Source: Progne subis subis
Taxonomy: Eukaryota > Chordata > Aves > Passeriformes > Hirundinidae
Assembly (NCBI GenBank): GCA_022316685.1
Contig: JAKJHU010001656.1
Span: forward strand, 1-64,000
Length of the DNA stretch: 64,000 bases
Direction of reading: 5' to 3'
How positions within the stretch are numbered: the stretch's first letter is position 1; each line of letters begins with the position of its first letter. The position numbers were made by a program, and so were the translations under genes. Of the stretch, positions 23,585 through 31,496 are shown one piece after another. Under the pieces are notes generated by a model. It saw only the letters and a program-made list of their open reading frames with translations, did no database searches and was not told the DNA's origin.

Positions 23585-23840
23585 GCATTCCTGTCCCCGC
23601 TGGTGCTGGAGGTGTCGGAAGAGTGCCGAGTGCCTCGGCGTCGTTCCTGGCCGCTGGAATTCCACGTTCCAGAGGCAGCCGCGCGTCCGCCGTGGCCTGG
23701 AGCGTCAGCGCGTGCCGCCGCGCCCCGATCGTCGCGATTGTCGCGACAGCCGCGCCCGGCGGGGGGCGCCCGGATCGGGATCTGGAGCCGGGCCAGGACC
23801 CGGCCAGCTGCGGCAGCGGGAACGGGGAATCCGGGGAATC
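23585..23840 (-). pseudogene. HARBI1-like gene, DDE nuclease exon, frameshifted
   Basis: Across frames the minus strand shows IPIRAPP, ARRHALTLQATADAR and then LWNVEFQRPGTTPRHSALFRHL. These correspond to the HARBI1/ALP1 nuclease segments H-I-P-V-x-A-P-P, the H-S-V-x-x-Q-A-V-x-D block and G-W-P-G-x-x-H-D-A-R-V. At least two frame changes are needed. In the last block the usual catalytic Asp of H-D-A appears as Ser (RHSAL), and I could not place the first catalytic Asp. If real and expressed, it would be a catalytically inactive, domesticated Harbinger-type transposase. Confidence 0.55.
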
Positions 23841-24599
23841 CGGCAATCCCAGCGAATCCAGGAATTCCAGGACTGCGGCTGGCTCCGGAGGGATTTCCCC
23901 ATGGAATCTGGGGGTTTCCGGAATTTTCCGATGGAATTTGGGGATTTCCCGACGGGATCCGGGAGTTCCCGGAATTTTCCAACGGATTTCTGGAATTTTC
24001 CAGCTCCGCTCGGGACTTCCTGAAGTCTTCCCACACAATCCCAGCCTCCCGGGACCTCTTGGGCGGAATTCCCGAGTTTTCCTCCTCCTTCCCGGGGCTC
24101 TCCTGGGCGGAATTCCACATTTTTGGGTTTTTCTGGGTGTTTCCCACCGGGTTTTTCCTCCTCCTGCCGCTCCTCCCGGAGCTTCCCGCCGGGATTTGGG
24201 ATCCCAGTCCCAAGATCTGTAAGTTTTGAGCAGAATCCTCCAGGATTTGGGATTTTGTCCCCAAAAGCTGGGATTGTCCCCAAAAGGCTCGAGTCTGCCG
24301 GAATTTCGGATCCCGACCCGAAAAGTTGTGAATTTTGCCCAGAATCCATTGATATTTGGGATTTCTCCCCCAGAAGTGGCAAATTTTGCCCGGAATCCTC
24401 CAGGATTTGGGAATTCTCTCCCCACAGTCCTGATTTCTGCCCGGAATCCGTCAATATCTGTGAATTCTCCCCACAAAGTCCCGATTTCCGCCCAGAATAT
24501 GTCGATATTTGGGAATTCTCCCCACAAAGTCCCGATTTCCGCCCGGAATCTGTGGATATTTGGGAATTCTCCTCCCAATCCCGCTGTTTCTCCCCAGGA

Positions 24600-25112
24600 G
24601 CCTCCGGGACGCCGCAGCTCCTCGCCAGCATCTGCCTCCAATCCCCGCCCAGGCTGCGGCTCCGCTCGGGGTCCCTGGGCAGGTGCAGCCTCGGCCCTTC
24701 CTCCTCCTCCTCCTCCTCCTCCTCCTCCTCCTCCTCCTCCTCCTGCTCCTCCCCGTCCCGGCCCAGGATCACCACCACGGCCCCGCAGACATCGCGCAGG
24801 ATTTTACACACCGAGCTGCGGGACACTCCGAAGGTGGCTTCCAGCGCCCGGTACTCGGTGACGGCTCCCGGGCGCCACAGGGTGAGCGCCGGGCGCACCT
24901 CGGCCGGCACCGCTCTCCTCACGGCCGTGTCGCGCCGCCCGATCGCCGGCCTCAGTCGCGACACCCGCGCGTCGAAAGCGGCCGGGAGGAGGCGGAAGCG
25001 CTCGCTCCCCTCGCGCCGCCCCGCGCTTTCTCCCGCACCGAGGCCCAGAATGCGGAGCCGCGGGCGCGGCTCTTCCCGCCCTGCGCTCACTCCGCCCCTC
25101 AGCCAACCGCAT
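24600..25112 (-). CDS. HARBI1-like gene, N-terminal and helix-turn-helix exon
   Basis: The minus-strand frame reads RFRLLPAAFDARVSRLRPAI, RRAVPAEVRPALTLW, EYRALEATFGVSRSSVCKI and RDVCGAVV. This is the order and spacing of the N-terminal helical domain of HARBI1-type transposase-derived proteins, where FGVSRSSVCKI is the helix-turn-helix-like part. It is followed by a run of about 17 Glu encoded by a CTC microsatellite and by an acidic/basic linker. The start is uncertain: the open frame extends to 25186, but that would put CCAAT boxes inside the gene, so a start near 25112 (in another frame) or a small frameshift is more likely. HARBI1 proteins derive from PIF/Harbinger DNA transposons. Confidence 0.6.
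24703..24742. repeat. CTC trinucleotide repeat (poly-Glu on minus strand)
   Basis: About 13 perfect CCT/CTC units inside the HARBI1-like frame. Confidence 0.9.
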
Positions 25113-25119
25113 TTCACCG

Positions 25120-25245
25120 CTTTAACTGACAGGTGGATGAACCAATCAGATGCTGGCACACGTGATTGGCAGCCGGGGCAAGCCAATCAGCGCGCGTTTC
25201 TTGATACGCACAGCTACACGTTTCTATACGGAGCGAAGTGAGGCG
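25120..25245. promoter_or_regulatory. CCAAT-box promoter of the HARBI1-like gene
   Basis: Three CCAAT motifs fall within about 50 bases: CCAATCAG near 25142, its reverse ATTGG near 25164 and CCAATCAG near 25182. The region also has CACGTG near 25158 and a CGCGCG element. This spacing is typical of NF-Y-bound promoters. It sits directly upstream of the minus-strand HARBI1-like exon and may be bidirectional, but no plus-strand gene follows. Confidence 0.55.
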
Positions 25246-25352
25246 AGAGTTCCCCGAATTCCCACAAAATTCCCGCCAGGATTTAAGGGGAAATGGGAAA
25301 GGAGGGATCGTACCTGTCCCGGGGGAGGGGAAAGCGAGGCACGGAGTGGTTC

Positions 25353-25919
25353 CAGAGGGAGGAAATTCCCAGAATTCCCGCTGGGATTTTTTTTTTTTTT
25401 TTTTTGTACCTTCCAAGGGGGAAACTGAGGCACGGAGTGGTTTTTATTAGAGAATTCCCCAAAAATCCTGGAATTCTGAGGGGGCGAGGGGTTTCTACTG
25501 TGATTTTGGAGGGAAACTGAGGCACGGGGAGGATTTCCCATTGAGAAAATTCCCCAAATTCCTGGGATTTCTGAGGGAGCCACTCCGATTCCTGGGAGGG
25601 AAACTGAGGCACGGCAAGGATTCTCGGTTAGAAAAGTCCCCAAATTCCTGGGATTTCTGAGGGAGCCACCCCGATTCCTGGGAAGGAAACTGAGGCACGG
25701 AGAGGACGGCCCCAGACCGAAAATTTCCCCCCAAAATCCCTGAAATATCCCAAAAAAATTCCCAAAAAATCACTGAAAAATCCCCCCCAAAATCACCAAA
25801 AATTGCCCCCCTAAACCCCACAAAAGTATCTTTAAAAAACCACAAAAAATTCCCCCCAAAACTCCCAGAAAAATCCTCAAAAATTGAAAAAAAAAAATCT
25901 CCAAAAACCACTAAAAATT
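25353..25919. repeat. Left copy of a ~0.5 kb duplicated sequence
   Basis: It aligns with 38991-39467 from CAGAGGGAGGAAATTCCCAG to CTAAAAATT. Internally it holds about 90-bp units with GGAAACTGAGGCACGG; this copy has one unit more than the right one. Confidence 0.85.
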
Positions 25920-25959
25920 AAGAAAAACTGAGCTGGAGCGGAGGATCTTACCCTAGGAG

Positions 25960-26312
25960 ACCCTCTAGTTATAATGAAACTAGGGAACAAAAAACAAAAA
26001 ACAGAAAAAAAAAAAAAAGTTTTGATAAACACAGGGGCAACATATTCAGTGTTAAATAAAACTTTAATACCAATAACAGATGATTATGTTATGGTAAAAG
26101 GAGTAACTGGCCAATCTGAAAAAGCCTGTTTTTGTAGGCCATTGAAATATAAACTTGGGAAACAATTGGGAATTCACAGGTTTTTATATATGCCCAAGCC
26201 TCCATCAGCACTTTTGGGCAGGGATCTATTGGAACTATTAGACGTGGGGGGGGGAAAAAAAAAAAAAAAAAGAGTGCTTACTTTGGAGGTTGAGGACCAA
26301 CAATATTGTTAA
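25960..26312 (+). pseudogene. ERV protease with altered active site
   Basis: The frame starts near DPLVIMKLGNK, and the active-site box reads LINTGATYSVLN where retropepsins have DTGA, so the catalytic Asp is Asn (about 26021). The second conserved box LLGRDLLELL is at about 26212-26241. Poly-A runs at about 26007-26020 and 26257-26271 interrupt or extend Lys-rich stretches. Confidence 0.75.
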
Positions 26313-26619
26313 TTTTTGTTAAGAATTGTTAAGCTTGATGTAGATAACTAAAGTTAAAAGTGAAGGTGAGATTTACAGGAAAATAATAGATCAGGTATTT
26401 TCTGGGGTCTGAGCTTCTAACATACCAGGAGAGCAAAGAATGCACCCTCAGAGCAAGTTAAGTGAAAAAAACAACAAACAAACAAAAACAACTAGTTAGA
26501 GTTAAGCAACACGCCCTGAAGAACAGTTAAGGGATTAGCCCAGTGATTGAATTTTTTTCCTGCTAAAAAGCCTGATGGATCATAGCTGTTAATAGGATAA
26601 CTGAGGATTTATACCCAGT

Positions 26620-26785
26620 GCTTCCCAACCCTTACACTTTGTTAACTTGTTTAACACCTGAACTAACATGGTTGATTGTTTTAGATTTAAAGGATGCTTT
26701 CTGTTGCCTTCCTCTCCACGAAGCCAGCCAGAAAATTTTTGCATTTGACTAAAAAACTCAGCTCACATGGACAGGGCTTCTGCAG

Positions 26786-26816
<31 letters not shown>

Positions 26817-27270
26817 TTGCCCACCTTGTTTGGAGAACAACTAGCAAAAGATCTGGAATCCTGGGAAGCTCCATCAGGAAGACAACTCTTACAGTATGTG
26901 GACGACCTCCTGACAGCCTCCAAAACTCAAGAGGCATGTCTGGAGTGGATGGTAAGCCTCCAAAACTTTTTGGCCTACAGGGGTATCGCATATCCCAGAA
27001 GAAAGCCCAGATGGTGAAGCAGACAGTTATTTATTTGGGCTACGAGGTTAGTACTGGACCAAGAACCTTAGGACAGGATCACAAGGAAGCAATATGCCAG
27101 ACCCCCAAACTCCAGACAGTAAAAGAACTGAGAACTTTTCTAGGCATGACAGGGTGGTGCAGACTGTGGATTTCTAACTGTGGGTTGTTTGTTAAACCTC
27201 TGTATGCCCTGATCACGGAAGGGAGCAGGGATCTCCAAAAGAAGCAACTCGAGCCTTTGACCAGCTAAAG
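26620..27270 (+). pseudogene. ERV reverse transcriptase
   Basis: The plus strand shows LDLKDAFCCLPLH (about 26681-26720), then, after a 26-base poly-A run at 26790-26815, PTLFGEQLAKDL and the catalytic box LLQYVDDLLTAS (about 26889-26925). The connection-type LGYEVSTGPRTL and VKELRTFLGMTGWCR follow. Frames change at the poly-A run and around 26990. The box Y-V-D-D-L-L is the gamma/class I form. Confidence 0.85.
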
Positions 27271-27990
27271 AAGGCCCTCATGTCAGCTCCAGCCCTGGGA
27301 CTTCCAGATGTGAGTAAACCATTCTTTTTGTTTTCGCATGAGAAGCAGGGGATCGCCTTGGGAATAGCAGCACAAAACCTGGGCCTGTGTCACAGGGCAG
27401 TCGCCCAAGCAGCTGCATGCAGCAGCTAAGGAACGGCCAGGGTGCCTCAGAGCCATTGCAGCAGTGGCAGCGAACATCCAAGAGGCACCCAAGTTCACCC
27501 TAGGCCAGAAGATGACCGTGCCAGTATCCCACACAGTGTCTGCAGTCCTGGAAGTGAAAGGGGGACATTGGCTCTCCCCACAGAGACTCCTGAAGTACCA
27601 AGCCATAATGGTAGAACGAGATGATGTTGAGATTGTGGTAACTAACACTGTGAATCCAGCTTCCTTCCTCAGCAGGAGCGTGGGAGAACCAGTGATCCAT
27701 GAGTGCCTGGAGGCCATCGAAGCCACCTGCTCCAGTTGCCTGGATCTGAAGGACACCCTGCTAGAGAATACTGAGACCTGGTCCAGCGATGGAAGCAGCT
27801 GTGTCATCAGTGGAAGGCATGCTGGGTATGTGGTTACCATGAGCAGAGAGGTCATAGAGTCTGGACCATTACCAACCAACACCTCGGCACAGAAGGCTGA
27901 AATAACTGCCTGAACTCGGGCTTTAGAGCTGGCAAAAGGAAAGAAAGTTAATATCTACCCAGACTTAAGGCATGCATTTGGGGTAGTTCA
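27270..27990 (+). pseudogene. ERV RNase H region
   Basis: In the plus frame from about 27464, KFTLGQKMTVPVSHTVSAVL and SPQRLLKYQAIMVER correspond to the connection to RNase H. The segment WSSDGSSCVISGRHAGYVV contains the first catalytic Asp of RNase H (usual form TDGSS). The frame ends at a stop near 27911. Confidence 0.75.
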
Positions 27991-29045
27991 TGCACTTGGA
28001 GCCGTCTGGAAAGAAACAGGGCTGTTGAATTGACAAGGAAAAAAAGTATTAAACATGCACAAGAGATAATAAAACTTGGAGGCAGTCCAGCTACCTGAAA
28101 ATGTAGCCATCATGCATATCTAAGCACACCAAAAAGTGAGCTCTGAATTGGAGGAAGAAGACAAGCTGGCGGGCAGAAAGGCAAAAGAAACCGCTAAAGG
28201 TGAGGTAACTGTTGAAACTGTTGAGGCAGCCTTAATTCCAGATGAGCAGATTTCCATTGAAGGTAAGCCAAAGCACAGTATAAAGGACAAGAGGGGTGGG
28301 CTGTTACAGATAAAAGGAAAGGAAGACTTATATTCCCCTCTTACATGCTATAGTCATTAGTGAAAGAGGAACATGAAAAAACACATTGGGGAATAGATGA
28401 TTTGTATAATTATTTGAAGGATAGAATCATAGATAGAAATTTGTAAAATATAGTAATTTAGGTGACTTGCCAATGTAGCCTTTGCCTCCAAACTAATCGC
28501 AAGAATATTTTTAAACCAAGGCTTGGGCAAATTGGGAAAAGATATGTACTGGGCAGCAGTAGCAAATTGATTTTTCAGTACTACCCAGGAAAAGAGGGTA
28601 CTGATACCCATTGGGATTAACAGATACCTTTTCAGGGTGGCCAGAAGCTTTCCCTACCAGAACTGCCAAAGTGCAAGAGGTAACCAAAGCAATGTTATAA
28701 GAAATAATACCATGCTTTGGAGTCCCAGCCACAATGTTTTTAGATAGGGGGCCATATTTTATTTCAAAATTGTGCAGCAAATTAAGCAGCAAATTATAAA
28801 ACTGGGGCTCAAACCAGAGAACTAGATGGACGAGTACATGTTGTATAGCCTGGGGATTATGTATTCATTAAGTCTTTTGCAGAAAAAACTTTGGAACCAC
28901 AGTGGGAGAGACCATTCCAAGTGCTCCTCATCATCTTTAATACAATCAAGATCAAGGAACAGAGCACCTGGATCCATCACTCACGAGTGAAGAAAGCTCC
29001 TGAGAAACTTATATTGGGAAAGTTATATTGGGTGACGACAATGAA
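27990..29045 (+). pseudogene. ERV integrase, multiply interrupted
   Basis: Plus-strand pieces read DTFSGWPEAFPT-like near 28620-28660 and FGVPATMF near 28715-28740. The C-terminal SH3-like domain is best preserved (PGDYVFIKSFAEKTLEPQWE and WIHHSRVKKAP, 28847-29000), a hallmark of gamma-type integrase. Stops and frameshifts break the rest. Confidence 0.75.
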
Positions 29046-29127
29046 CTAAAATTAAAACTTTCTTGGGAAAATAAATGATAAGTATAATATGACAACTTTT
29101 TGAAAAATAGGAAAGCTTGTTATTATA

Positions 29128-29856
29128 ATGGGTAATCAAATAGGTATAGCCTGGAGAGTTGTGGCATTTATGACCATCGCTATAGCCACAGCTAATGCAG
29201 CACCACTGCATTAGAATGGGACTGGTAAATGTAAGTGCCAAGGGAAAGCTTATGATTTTATCTCCTGTAAGTCTCTGATTGAGATGCTAAAAATTACAAA
29301 TGCAACTGTGTAAGAAAACTTCATTTAACTTGTGCATTTGTAACTTTGTCAAAATGGAAGAGTGTGATTTTTCCTATTAGGCACATGTTGTATCCCACCA
29401 ACATATAAAGGCAAACTTGACTACTGTTCAAGAAATATTGCCTGTGCCTATAGAGATGAACTTAACTTTGGTTGCACAATTATTGAAACACCATGGATTA
29501 AAGAAAAGAAGAAAAAAATTAGAAAGAAAGAGATCTTTGATTGCAATGCATCATGACACAGAGACTACACGGAGAGTATTTAAAAGTTAGTAGAAGGCGC
29601 ATCCCATCATTGGGGGGATGTGCTTTCTGGGTAGTCACCAGCTGCAACTGGTTTGCTCAATACCTTGGTTTCTTTGATTATTGTTTTGTTTAATTTAGTT
29701 GGTATAAGTTTGATTTTGTTTGTTATAATATTTCTTGGGAATTGGAGAATGCTGCAGCAACTAGCAGCTTTAACTTTAATATTAAGAGCATATAGTACAG
29801 TTTTAAAGGACCCCTACCACACAGTTTTGCTAGATGAAGAAGAATTTACATATTAG
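29128..29856 (+). pseudogene. ERV envelope remnant
   Basis: An ATG at 29128 starts a hydrophobic, signal-peptide-like stretch that reaches a stop near 29214. Cys-rich scraps follow. The last open piece (29653-29856) has a transmembrane segment (SLIIVLFNLVGISLILFVII) and a short cytoplasmic tail just before the polypurine tract, as in a TM subunit. Most of the surface subunit is deleted, so no functional envelope is encoded. Confidence 0.65.
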
Positions 29857-29894
29857 CAAAAGAATTTACTAACTTTGAAGAAGGAGTGGGGAAA

Positions 29895-30490
29895 TGAGAC
29901 ATAACTTTAAAGAGTTAAGATTTTAGCTAAGGGTTAGAAGCAATTTCTATTGATCAAGATGTAAGTTAGATTAGGAAATGGTAGGTTAATGATTATTAGA
30001 TGCCCAAGCTAGAGCTAACTGTTATATTATGAGCTTGTTTATAGAAAAAGTGGAGTAAGTGAAGTGTCATAGGAACAGACTGAAACCAGTAAGAACAATG
30101 GCCAGCACCTGGACTTGGTATCAATCAATCACCAAGCAGAGGACCTTGGATCGTGCCAGAGGGTCACAGAGACCTGATGAAGACTCTCCTGACTTCATCC
30201 TTTGAGACCACTGACCCAATTTGAGACCACTGACCCCATTCAAGAGAAGGATTGCACACGCGTGAAGGACTGATAGCCTCATTTTAATACAGAGCGGGGA
30301 TGGGAGGTGCTGGGGTTATGCATATGTATTGTATGTAAGATCTTGGAGAATAAATAGAGAGCACAGAGCCTTGTTCGGGGCGGCCACGCCTTTCGGAGAT
30401 GACTCCCGTGCCGCCCGCCGGTGAATAAACATACCACTTTCTAACTTTAGTCAGTTAGAGGGTCTTTGTCCGTGACTATATCGGTTTTCA
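29895..30490 (+). mobile_element. 3' LTR of the class I ERV
   Basis: It starts TGAGACATAAC directly after the purine tract GAAGAAGGAGTGGGGAAA and ends ...GGTTTTCA. A TATA-like ATAAATAG lies near 30350 and AATAAA near 30424. The matching 5' LTR is missing, so identity and target duplication cannot be tested. Confidence 0.75.
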
Positions 30491-30643
30491 ATGACTCACG
30501 CCGGCTCCGAGCGCTCGTCCCCGCCAAGCCGGGCGCGCGCGGGGCCGAGGCCGGGCGCGCGCGGGGCCGAGCGCCCCCCTCAGGCCGCGCGCGGCCGGCG
30601 CAGCCGCGGCCGTTGTGCTCCGGGCGTTGTGGCCGATGCGGCG

Positions 30644-31496
30644 ATGGACGCCATGGCGCATCTGCCTCTGCCCGCCGGGCTCGGCTCCGGCACTTTCCCT
30701 GCCAAGCTGTGGAGCCTGGCGAATGACCCCCGCGTTCTCTCTGTGCGCTGGGACAATGAGGCCCGGGGGCTGCTCATAGACCGCTCCCTGTTCGAGCGGG
30801 AGCTGCTCAGGCCGGGCGGTGCCCAGGGACCGGCCCCGAACGCCTTCAGAGCCACGCAGTTCAGCAGCTTCGTGCGCCAGCTCTACCGCTACGGTTTCCG
30901 CAAGGTGCCGGGCCGGGCTGGCGCGGCTGCACTGGGCGATGCCGGGGCCTGGCTCCACTATAGGAACCCCTGGTTTCGCCGCGACCGCCCCGACCTCCTG
31001 CTCCGCATCAGGCGCCGGAGCGCGGCCAACACGCAGCGGCGGGCGGCGGGGCCGGAGGGGCGCAGGCGCCCGCCCTGCGGCTCCCAGCAGCTCCCCGGGC
31101 CGCGGCCGCTGCCGGATGAGCGGCACGGGCGCCCTCGCTTCCAGCCGCTGCCCAGGGACCGGCCGCCGCTCCTCCGGCGTCCGCCCTGCGGCTTCCACCT
31201 GCTGCACCGCGAGCGGCCGGGGCCGGCCCGGCGGGAGGGGCCGAGCCGCTTCCAAGAGCTCTACGGGGAGCGGCCGCTGCCCGCCGAGCGGGAGCTGCTC
31301 CGGGTCCCGCCCTGCCACTTCCAGGGCTTCCACGGGGAGCAGCTGCTGCCGCCCCGATGGGAGGGGCCCCGCAGCCGCTTGCAGGAGCTGTACGGGGAGC
31401 AGCCGCCTCCGCTCGACCGGGAGCTGCTCTGGATGCAGCCCTGCATCTTCCAGCAGCTCCACAGGGAGCAGCAGCCCCCAGCCTCCAACCCACCAG
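30644..31496 (+). CDS. HSF5: HSF5-like exon 1 (DNA-binding domain and 42-residue repeats)
   Basis: Ends CCACCAG|GTAGGAG, phase 1. It encodes the whole DNA-binding domain and three to four copies of a unit with P-C-x-F-x-x-L/F-H-x-E and R-x-Q-E-L-Y-G-E landmarks. Confidence 0.88.

Larger units (their letters stand above)
25926..30490 (+). mobile_element. Class I (gamma-like) ERV, 5'-truncated, with 3' LTR
   Basis: On the plus strand the order is protease, reverse transcriptase, RNase H, integrase, env remnant, polypurine tract and 3' LTR. The element begins abruptly just before protease, with no gag or 5' LTR, at the edge of the duplicated 0.5-kb sequence. It is full of stops and frameshifts and has three long poly-A runs inside coding sequence. 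The RT and integrase motifs are gamma type, unlike the ERVL at 8.4-15.1 kb. Confidence 0.88.

Noticed and set aside
22698..24023. Collagen- or elastin-like frame of Glu-Phe-Pro repeats
   Set aside because: Encoded by a 24-bp intron repeat on the strand opposite to the HARBI1-like gene; no Gly-X-Y periodicity.
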